From contig CATLAR010000002.1 in the NCBI GenBank assembly GCA_949878495.1, positions 1 through 63,289 of the forward strand: a stretch of DNA of 63,289 nt, read 5' to 3'. The notes beneath the pieces were generated by a model. It was not told where the DNA came from, made no database searches, and was given only the letters and a program-made list of their open reading frames with translations. The translations under genes were made by a program, and so were the position numbers. Below, piece after piece: positions 1-6,775 of the stretch (positions are counted from its first letter, which is position 1; the number at the start of each line of letters is the position of its first letter). The stretch comes from an uncultured Christensenella sp. (GTDB lineage: Bacteria > Bacillota > Clostridia > Christensenellales > Borkfalkiaceae).

Positions 1-459
1 GCAAAGGGCGACAAGGCGGACGCGGCAACGGCGGCTGGCGCCGATTACGTAGGCGCGGAAGAGACCATTCAGCGCATTCAGTCGCAGAACTGGTTCGACT
101 TCGACGTTATGATTACCACCCCCGATATGATGGGTATGGTAGGTAGAATAGGTCGTATCCTCGGACCTAAGGGCTTAATGCCCAACCCCAAATCGGGCAC
201 GGTTACGATGGACGTTGCAAAAGCGGTTAAGGAAGTTAAGGCAGGTAAAGTTGAATACCGTCTTGATAAAACGGCTATTATCCACGTTCCCATCGGCAAG
301 AAGTCTTTCGGCGCCGAAAAAATCAACGAAAACTTCAACGCGCTTATGGACGCTATCGTCAAGGCGAAACCCGCCGCGGCGAAAGGTCAGTACATTAAGA
401 GCGTAACTATGTCGGCGACTATGGGACCCGGCGTAAAAGTAACCTATAATAAGGGCTAA
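1..459 (+). CDS. rplA: 50S ribosomal protein L1 (5' truncated by window edge)
   Basis: Frame 1 open from base 1; [22 protein letters not shown] and [20 protein letters not shown] are L1 signatures. Confidence 0.97.
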   Translation, partial: AKGDKADAATAAGADYVGAEETIQRIQSQNWFDFDVMITTPDMMGMVGRIGRILGPKGLMPNPKSGTVTMDVAKAVKEVKAGKVEYRLDKTAIIHVPIGKKSFGAEKINENFNALMDAIVKAKPAAAKGQYIKSVTMSATMGPGVKVTYNKG

Positions 460-466
460 AAGAATC

Positions 467-494
467 ACCCCGCGGACTTCCGTCCGCGGGGTGG
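467..494 (+). terminator. GC-rich hairpin downstream of rplA
   Basis: caccccgcggacttccgtccgcggggtg inverted repeat; no strong U-tract. Confidence 0.45.
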
Positions 495-594
495 ATACGA
501 TTTGTCGCCCGAAAGATTCAATTTCGTTGAAAACGACCTTAAATTGATCAAAAAACTTGCCGAAAAGCGGTAAAAAGTATCGGGTAAAAAAATT

Positions 595-627
595 AAAGCG
601 GCTCGCGTCCAGCGAGTCGCTTTTTTC
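595..627. terminator. Intrinsic terminator between rplA and the HTH gene
   Basis: aaagcggctcgcgtccagcgagtcgctttttt. Confidence 0.7.
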
Positions 628-851
628 TATTCAAAAATATCTTCGTAATTTGCTTGAAGAATTTGTTTAATTAAAATTATTTCGTCGGGATAAAGGTGTC
701 GCTGTCCGACCTCGATTTTTGCGACGGCGCTCCGCGTTAAATCGCAGCCGCTCAGCTGCAACTTTACAGCCAAGCCTTCCTGCGTTAGTCCCGCTTTTTC
801 CCTTAACGCTTTTATATTTTGACCGATACGCTTTTCAATTTCAAAATTCAT
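627..851 (-). CDS. Cro/C1-type HTH regulator
   Basis: MNFEIEKRIGQNIKALREKAGLTQEGLAVKLQLSGCDLTRSAVAKIEVGQRHLYPDE; HTH_3 pattern. Confidence 0.85.
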   Translation of the reverse strand: MNFEIEKRIGQNIKALREKAGLTQEGLAVKLQLSGCDLTRSAVAKIEVGQRHLYPDEIILIKQILQANYEDIFE

Positions 852-884
852 AGATATAAATGCACCCAATTAAGCACAAAATGC

Positions 885-913
885 TTGACACAATTATACG
901 TTCTGATTATAAT
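885..913 (+). promoter_or_regulatory. Consensus sigma-A promoter, divergent from HTH gene
   Basis: TTGACA (885-890), 17 bp, TATAAT (908-913). Confidence 0.8.
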
Positions 914-962
914 AAGTACGCACCTATATAAGCGCAAAATGAAAATTATGGAAGAATATATT

Positions 963-1166
963 ATGAGTAAAAAACCATTGAACGATGAAGTAATTGCAAA
1001 TTTAATCGAAAGCATAGAAAATTCAGAAAAAAGACAACTAATCCACGATTATATTAGCGAAGTAACGCAAACTTGTGTAAGTCTCTGTAGCAAAGGGGAA
1101 AACGTAAGGGTTTTAAACGAATACAAAATTATGATTAAAAACATAAGAAAGCATTTAAATTTTTAA
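963..1166 (+). CDS. Small protein of unknown function (paralogue of 40622-40903)
   Basis: MSKKPLNDEVIANLIESIENSEKRQLIHDYISEVTQTCVSLCSKGENVRVLNEYKIMIKNIRKHLNF; start could also be 939 or 948. Confidence 0.65.
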   Translation: MSKKPLNDEVIANLIESIENSEKRQLIHDYISEVTQTCVSLCSKGENVRVLNEYKIMIKNIRKHLNF

Positions 1167-1193
1167 AATCTTGCCGAAACGCTGTAAAAAGCG

Positions 1194-1222
1194 TTGACAA
1201 AGCCGCGAGAAAAATATATACT
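1194..1222 (+). promoter_or_regulatory. Promoter of rplJ-rplL
   Basis: TTGACA (1194-1199), 17 bp, TATACT (1217-1222). Confidence 0.8.
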
Positions 1223-1234
1223 AATCGGGTAAAA

Positions 1235-1370
1235 AGATTTGTGTGCCAAAGACGGCGGGCGCTTAAACGGCTTAATTTCCCGCTCAGGTGACGGGTTTAT
1301 TCTTACTTAGAGTTTTTCTATTCCCTGTGTCACTATGCGCACGGGGAATTTTTTTAACGTTTCCGCACGT
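1235..1370 (+). ncRNA. Ribosomal protein L10 leader
   Basis: AAAGACGGCGGGCGC ... CCCGCTCAGGTGACGGG followed by a terminator-like hairpin upstream of rplJ; matches the known L10-leader layout. Confidence 0.75.
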
Positions 1371-1397
1371 TAAGCGTACGGTAAAGGAGGTAAAAAT

Positions 1398-1925
1398 TTG
1401 TCAGCTAATTTCGAAGCTAAAAAAGTAGTGGTAGAAGAAATTACCCAAAAAATCAAAGAAAGCAAATCGGTCGTGCTCGTTGATTACAACAGGCTTACGG
1501 TTGCGGAAGTTTCCGCGCTCAGAAAGAAGTGCAAGGAAGCTAACTGCGAATACAAAGTCTATAAAAACACGCTCGTAAGAAAGGCTTTGAACGATTTGGG
1601 TTACAAAGATTTCGACGCGGACCTCAACGGACCTACGGCGGTTACGTTCGGCGCGGACGAAACGGGCGCGGCTAAGGTGATGGTTGCGGCGGCTAAGGAT
1701 TACGAAGATAAAGTCGTAATCAAGAGCGCGTTCGTGGACAACGCTTATGTGGACAAGGCGGGGGTCAAAGCGCTCGCTTCCATGCCTTCGAGAGAGGAAC
1801 TCGTTGCAAAGATGCTTGGCTCTATGCAGGCTCCCCTTTCCAATTTTGTCGGAGTGCTTAACAACCTCGTTGCAGGGGTCGTTCGCGTACTCGGCGCAAT
1901 AGCGGACCAAAAGTCGGCAAACTGA
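1398..1925 (+). CDS. rplJ: 50S ribosomal protein L10 (TTG start)
   Basis: VVLVDYNRLTVAEVSALRKKCKEA...EYKVYKNTLVRKAL; SD aaaggagg. Confidence 0.97.
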   Translation: MSANFEAKKVVVEEITQKIKESKSVVLVDYNRLTVAEVSALRKKCKEANCEYKVYKNTLVRKALNDLGYKDFDADLNGPTAVTFGADETGAAKVMVAAAKDYEDKVVIKSAFVDNAYVDKAGVKALASMPSREELVAKMLGSMQAPLSNFVGVLNNLVAGVVRVLGAIADQKSAN

Positions 1926-2012
1926 TTGAGTTTCCGCTCTTAAAACGGAAGTGGCGGGCGAGGCCTTTAAGCGCAAATTAAAAATTTTTAAAAATTCAGG
2001 AGAATAAATAAA

Positions 2013-2390
2013 ATGGCAGACGTTAAAAAGTATATTGACGAAATCAAAAACATGACGGTTTTGGAACTCAACGAGCTCGTTAAGGCTCTCGAAGAAGAAT
2101 TCGGCGTAAGCGCGGCAGCTCCCGTAGCGGTTGCGGCAGCTCCCGCAGCAGGCGCAGCTCCCGCAGCAGCGGCTGAAGAAAAGACGGAATTCAACGTCGT
2201 TCTTAAAGACGCAGGCGCTAAGAAAATCGACGTTATCAAAGTTGTTCGCGCTTTCACGGGTCTTGGACTTGTTGAAGCTAAAGCGGCAGTTGAAAAGGGC
2301 GGCGTTCTTAAAGAGAACGTTGCTAAAGAAGACGCTGACAAAATCGTTGCAGACCTCAAGGCTGCAGGCGCTACCGCGGTTTTGGAGTAA
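2013..2390 (+). CDS. rplL: 50S ribosomal protein L7/L12
   Basis: [40 protein letters not shown]. Confidence 0.98.
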   Translation: MADVKKYIDEIKNMTVLELNELVKALEEEFGVSAAAPVAVAAAPAAGAAPAAAAEEKTEFNVVLKDAGAKKIDVIKVVRAFTGLGLVEAKAAVEKGGVLKENVAKEDADKIVADLKAAGATAVLE

Positions 2391-2400
2391 TTTAAAAACC

Positions 2401-2436
2401 AACCGCCCCCGACTTACCGTCGGGGGCGGTTTTTTC
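2401..2436 (+). terminator. Intrinsic terminator after rplL
   Basis: aaccgcccccgacttaccgtcgggggcggtttttt. Confidence 0.9.
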
Positions 2437-2584
2437 GTGCAACGGCTAAAAATGCCTGTCGTGCCGCAAGCGGTTCTATCGTCTGGAAGGAAAAATTGCT
2501 TGTCGCAGTGCAAGCATTTTTCGTCTTGAGACGAAAAATGCTTGACTTGCCCGTATTTTCAAAGTAAAATAAAGTAGTATAATT

Positions 2585-3526
2585 ATGAAACGTTTTAAAT
2601 TAGGAAAAATTGCAGTATGCATTGCGTCGGCAGTCGCTATGACTTTCGCGGTATCTGCGGCGAGCGCGTGCAATATCGAAACCGCCCACCCCGAAGCTGA
2701 AATAACCTACTCGTTCAACGGAAAGACTTACGCCGTCAAGTACACCCTTTACAGGAATATGTACCCGCACACCGTAAGGCATTTTATCGAGCTTGCGAAC
2801 AACGGTTTTTACGATAACACCGTAGTTCACAGCTATACGACCAACGATTGGTTCACGGGCGGCTATTCTTACGACGCGGACGACTACTCGGCTAAAATGT
2901 CTAGCGGCAGCCAGATGTCGGAATACTTCGACGGACAGTCCAAAGAGGACGCTTACGTTCAGCTTTTCAACGAAGGCAAGCTCTCGCGTTCGGTATACGC
3001 CAACCTCAACTATTCGGGCGAGGATCAGACGGTAAACAAGGACAGCGCGCTTTACACGGTAATGGGCGAGTTCTACAACAATATCCATCAGACGATCGAA
3101 AAAGGCAAGCTGACCGCGGAATACGGTTGTCTTAAAATGTACTATTACGAAAAGGAAACCACCAAAAAAGTAATAGTAACGCCCACCGAGGACCAGCCCA
3201 CGCTTGCCGACTACAAGTACAACAGCGCGACTTCCGTCTACGCCGTTCAGGTAGGAACGAGTTCGTCTTACAACGAAAATAACTACACCGTGTTTGCAAG
3301 GCTGAGTTCGACGGATACTTTCGATTCGTTCGTAACGGCTATCCGCAACTATATTTCCGATAACCACGGCGGCACGACGAGCGAGTTCTACACCGAAACG
3401 AGCGTGCGTGTAGACAATAACGAGAATTTCTCCGACAAGCTCGAAGCGGACAAGGGCACTACGGTTACGTTCAACGCGCCGAAAACGCCCGTCGTAATCG
3501 AGTCGGTTAAAATAACCAAGTACTGA
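2585..3526 (+). CDS. Cyclophilin-like (peptidyl-prolyl isomerase family) lipoprotein, divergent
   Basis: N-terminal signal with AASAC lipobox; YPHTVRHFIELANNGFYDNTVVHSY resembles the cyclophilin core. Confidence 0.7.
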   Translation: MKRFKLGKIAVCIASAVAMTFAVSAASACNIETAHPEAEITYSFNGKTYAVKYTLYRNMYPHTVRHFIELANNGFYDNTVVHSYTTNDWFTGGYSYDADDYSAKMSSGSQMSEYFDGQSKEDAYVQLFNEGKLSRSVYANLNYSGEDQTVNKDSALYTVMGEFYNNIHQTIEKGKLTAEYGCLKMYYYEKETTKKVIVTPTEDQPTLADYKYNSATSVYAVQVGTSSSYNENNYTVFARLSSTDTFDSFVTAIRNYISDNHGGTTSEFYTETSVRVDNNENFSDKLEADKGTTVTFNAPKTPVVIESVKITKY

Positions 3527-3537
3527 TACCAATTAAA

Positions 3538-3575
3538 CGCGCCGCGCTCCCGAATACGGGGGCGCGGATTTTTCG
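3538..3575 (+). terminator. Intrinsic terminator
   Basis: cgcgctcccgaatacgggggcgcggattttt. Confidence 0.7.
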
Positions 3576-3655
3576 TGATTTTATAATTTTACTTGCTTTT
3601 AGAGTGTTTTTGTTATACAATACTGGGTATAAATATAGTAAATATGAGGTGTTAA

Positions 3656-4186
3656 ATGCATTTGCTGTTCAGTTTTTCCGAAATACCGCTCTGGTCGTGG
3701 ATAACCGCCGCCGTAATAATCGTTTTAGCGGTAATAGCTATCGTCTGTATCGTTTTGTGGGCGAACAAAAACTCCGCAAAGTCCAAAAAAGAACAGGCTG
3801 CGCCCGCAAAGCGCGAACAGTCGGAATCCGTGGAAACCAAACCGGCGGCAAAGCCCGTTGAGAAGAAAACCGAGCCTAAGCCAGCAGAAACCAAGCCCGC
3901 GGCTAAACCTGCGGAAGCCAAACCGGCGGCAAAGCCCGCGCAAAAACCCGTTGCCGGAAAAGAGGAGCTTTCGAACACTATGCCCAAAGCCGACAAGGTA
4001 TACCATATTTCCAAGCGCAAGCAGGACGGCAAGTGGCAGGTCAAGGCAGCGGGCGGCGCAAAGGCGATAAAACTTTTCGATACCCAGAAAGAGGCTATCG
4101 CGTACGCAAAAACGCTTGCGGACAATCAGGACGCGCGCGTAGTCGTACATAAAATGGACGGTTCGTTCAAAAAAGACAGTTATTAA
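3656..4186 (+). CDS. Membrane-anchored protein with K/P/A-rich linker and C-terminal DUF2188-like domain
   Basis: N-terminal TM WITAAVIIVLAVIAIVCIVLW; YHISKRKQDGKWQVKAAGGAKAIKLFDTQKEAIAYAKTLA. Confidence 0.75.
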   Translation: MHLLFSFSEIPLWSWITAAVIIVLAVIAIVCIVLWANKNSAKSKKEQAAPAKREQSESVETKPAAKPVEKKTEPKPAETKPAAKPAEAKPAAKPAQKPVAGKEELSNTMPKADKVYHISKRKQDGKWQVKAAGGAKAIKLFDTQKEAIAYAKTLADNQDARVVVHKMDGSFKKDSY

Positions 4187-4196
4187 GAGGTGAATT

Positions 4197-5297
4197 ATGA
4201 CTAAAATAGATATATTTTCGGGTTTTCTCGGCGCGGGTAAAACCACGCTAATAAAAAAACTCATTGCCGAAGCGTACGCGGGCGAGAAGCTCGTTCTTAT
4301 CGAAAACGAATTCGGCGAAATCGGCATAGACGGCGGCTTTTTGCAGGACGCGGGCATTAAGGTAAACGAGCTTAACTCGGGTTGCATTTGCTGTTCGCTC
4401 GTCGGCGATTTTTCCAACGCGCTCAAAAAGGTTTACGACGAATACCGCCCCGACAGAATTTTAATCGAGCCGTCGGGCGTGGGCAAACTTTCCGACGTTA
4501 TCCGCGCGGTCGAGAACGCGAACTTGCCCGACTGTAAAATCAATTCGTATACCGCCGTCGTAGACGCGGCGAAATGTAAGTCGTATATGAAAAACTTCGG
4601 AGAATTTTTCAACGACCAGATAGACAGCGCGGCGTGTATCGTATTCAGTCACGCCGACGTCGCAGGTTCGGACAAGCTGGCTGCCGCGGTCGAACTCGTC
4701 CGCAAGCGTAACCCCGCCGCAACGGTCGTAACCACGGAATGGGACAAGCTCGGCGGCAAAGAAATTCAGGCGGCTATGGAGCATTCCCATACCCTCGAAT
4801 CCGAGCTTGACGAGCTTGAGCAAGAGCATCACGGCGAATGCGGTTGCGGACATCACCACCACGAGCACGAACACGACGGCGAATGCGGCTGCGGACATCA
4901 CCACCACGAACACGGGCACGACGGCGAATGCGGTTGCGGACATCACCACCACGAACACGGGCACGACGGCGAATGCGGTTGCGGTCACCATCACCATGAC
5001 CACGAGCATCACCACCACGCCGACGAAGTGTTTACGAGCTGGGGCGTTGAAACGAGCAAAACTTTCACGCGCGAGGGTTTGAAAGCCGCTCTCGGCGCGC
5101 TGTCCGACGAAAAGAAATTCGGCACGGTTCTGCGCGCAAAGGGCATTGTGCCCTGCGAATGCGGAAAGTGGTTGCATTTCGACTATATCCCCGGACAAAT
5201 CGATATTCGCGAGGGCTCGGCTCTGTATACGGGCAGACTTTGCGTAATCGGCGCTAAGCTTAACGAAACGGCGCTCGCAGAATTATTCGAAGTATAA
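4197..5297 (+). CDS. CobW/G3E-family GTPase (metallochaperone-like) with His/Cys repeat region
   Basis: GFLGAGKTTLIKKL Walker A, NSGCICCSL motif, GECGCGHHHHEHGHD repeats, CobW C-terminal domain. Confidence 0.93.
   Translation: MTKIDIFSGFLGAGKTTLIKKLIAEAYAGEKLVLIENEFGEIGIDGGFLQDAGIKVNELNSGCICCSLVGDFSNALKKVYDEYRPDRILIEPSGVGKLSDVIRAVENANLPDCKINSYTAVVDAAKCKSYMKNFGEFFNDQIDSAACIVFSHADVAGSDKLAAAVELVRKRNPAATVVTTEWDKLGGKEIQAAMEHSHTLESELDELEQEHHGECGCGHHHHEHEHDGECGCGHHHHEHGHDGECGCGHHHHEHGHDGECGCGHHHHDHEHHHHADEVFTSWGVETSKTFTREGLKAALGALSDEKKFGTVLRAKGIVPCECGKWLHFDYIPGQIDIREGSALYTGRLCVIGAKLNETALAELFEV
4833..5021 (+). repeat. 45-bp in-frame tandem repeats encoding GECGCGHHHHEHxHD
   Basis: ggcgaatgcgg... 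at 4833, 4878, 4923, 4968. Confidence 0.95.
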
Positions 5298-5299
5298 TC

Positions 5300-5400
5300 G
5301 CCTCATCGGTCCGAAAACGGACAGCTTCCCCTTAAGGGGAAGTCAAGGGGGTTAATAAATATTTATCTTGCTCTCCCCTTGAGGGGAGGGGTAGGGGTGA
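5300..5400. repeat. Dispersed palindromic intergenic repeat family A
   Basis: cctcatcggtccg..cggacagcttccccttaaggggaagtcaag and cttgctctccccttgaggggaggggtaggggtga. Confidence 0.75.
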
Positions 5401-5403
5401 TGT

Positions 5404-6351
5404 GTGGAAGATATATCCGTCTATTTGTTTCTCGGTTTTCTCGACTCGGGAAAGACTAAATTCATACAGGAAACGCTTGAAGACCCGAGAATGGATACGG
5501 GCGAAAACGCGTTGCTTTTAGTGTGTGAAGAGGGCGACGAGGAATACTCGCCCGAAAAATTCAAGGTGCGCAAAGTCACGAAAGTCACCCTTGAAAGCGA
5601 GGACGAGCTGACGATAGAAAACCTTCGGACCGTCACCGAAAAGCACGGTATACAGAGAGTCGTCGTAGAATACAACGGAACTTGGACGTTGCAGAAGTTT
5701 TTCGACGCAATGCCCGAAAGCTGGGTTATAAACCAGATTATGACTTTCTTCGACGCGTCGACTTTCCTCAACTATAATAAAAATATGCGCCAGCTCGTAT
5801 TCGATAAGATACAGATGACGCAAATGGTCGTTTTTAACCGTTTCAAGGGCGAAAACGAGAAAATCGAGTTTCATAAAGCTGTGCGCGGAATTTCGCGCCG
5901 CCCCGATATAGTTTACGAGTATATCGGCGGCAAAGTCGAGTACGACGAAATCGAGGACCCGATGCCGTTCGACGTGAACGCGCCCGTAATCGAGGTCGAC
6001 GACCGTGATTTTGCTTGGTTCTACCGCGACCTTGCCGAGAAAACCGACGAGTATATCGGCAAAAAAGTTAAGTTCAAGGGTATGGCGGCGGTTTCAAAGC
6101 GCGTGCCTAAGGGTTGTATAGTACTCGGCAGACACATTATGACCTGTTGCGAAGCCGATATCGCTTACGACGGATTCGCCGTCAAGATCGGCAATCTCAT
6201 AAGCGGCGTAAAAACCCGCGATTGGCTAACCGTTACCGCAAAAATTGCGTTCGAGTACAACGACGTTTACCGTGCGGCGGGACCCGTGTTGATTGCGGAG
6301 GAAGTGGAGAGGGCGGAGGCGCCCGAGCAAGCCGTGGTTACTTACTACTGA
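5404..6351 (+). CDS. G3E-like GTPase fused to a C-terminal YcgQ/TIGR03943-like domain
   Basis: GFLDSGKTKFIQE P-loop; C-terminal KGMAAVSKRVPKGCIVLGRHIMTCCEADIAYDGFAVKI. Confidence 0.75.
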   Translation: MEDISVYLFLGFLDSGKTKFIQETLEDPRMDTGENALLLVCEEGDEEYSPEKFKVRKVTKVTLESEDELTIENLRTVTEKHGIQRVVVEYNGTWTLQKFFDAMPESWVINQIMTFFDASTFLNYNKNMRQLVFDKIQMTQMVVFNRFKGENEKIEFHKAVRGISRRPDIVYEYIGGKVEYDEIEDPMPFDVNAPVIEVDDRDFAWFYRDLAEKTDEYIGKKVKFKGMAAVSKRVPKGCIVLGRHIMTCCEADIAYDGFAVKIGNLISGVKTRDWLTVTAKIAFEYNDVYRAAGPVLIAEEVERAEAPEQAVVTYY

Positions 6352-6363
6352 GTTACGCTTGGC

Positions 6364-6395
6364 TTATAAGCGGCGCATTACTTCGTTGCGCTCCG
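6364..6395 (+). repeat. Dispersed repeat family B (REP-like)
   Basis: ttataagcggcgcattacttcgttgcgctccg, just after a stop codon. Confidence 0.7.
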
Positions 6396-6397
6396 CA

Positions 6398-6498
6398 TCG
6401 CCTCGGTCACCGTTCGCGCGTAGAAATGCGCTCGCTCATCTCGCGTTGAAGCGACGGCGCACCGTGCCGTCGCAAAGAAATCAATGCTCGTCCTCAAG
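6398..6498 (+). repeat. Long inverted-repeat partner of 58683-58783
   Basis: About 93 of 101 bases match the reverse complement of 58683-58783 by eye. Confidence 0.85.
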
Positions 6499-6775
6499 GT
6501 GAAGCCAAGAGAATGCTCGCGCGAGGTGAAGCCAACGGGAGTAGCCACGCTCGTTTTCAAAGGGAAACCAAGACTTGCCTTTCCCCCTTGGGGGAAGGTG
6601 GACCGACCGTAAGGTCGGTACGGATGAGGGGGGTAGAATAACTCGCCGATATTTAAAAAACCTCTTTTCGGAGGTTTTTTTGTTTTTGCTATTGAAATGC
6701 TTTGAATTATATATTATAATGTTTATAATCACCGCCCGCGGGCAAACTTCGCGCGGCGGTACGGGGGACACTATT

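Noticed and set aside
500-582. Short open frame LSPERFNFVENDLKLIKKLAEKR after rplA
   Set aside because: No Shine-Dalgarno or normal start, only 23 codons; better explained as spacer or part of the duplicated flank
627-1166. Interpretation of cassette 1 as an integrated phage/ICE remnant
   Set aside because: Only regulator-like and small ORFs present; no integrase, recombinase, att-like ends or structural genes visible
1401-2513. 370-aa minus-strand ORF antisense to rplJ/rplL
   Set aside because: Overlaps two certain ribosomal genes; composition (C/R/F/S-rich) and lack of RBS fit a mirror ORF created by codon bias
2600-3532. 310-aa minus-strand ORF antisense to the cyclophilin-like gene
   Set aside because: Val/Arg-rich mirror ORF; the plus strand has a signal peptide, a good promoter and a terminator
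4833-5021. Assembly artefact in the 45-bp repeats
   Set aside because: Units differ by single bases and keep frame; copy number could still be misassembled, but the repeat itself is real coding sequence
4461-5198. 245-aa minus-strand ORF over the CobW GTPase
   Set aside because: VVVMSATAFAVVPVFV repeats are only the antisense reading of the His-rich repeat
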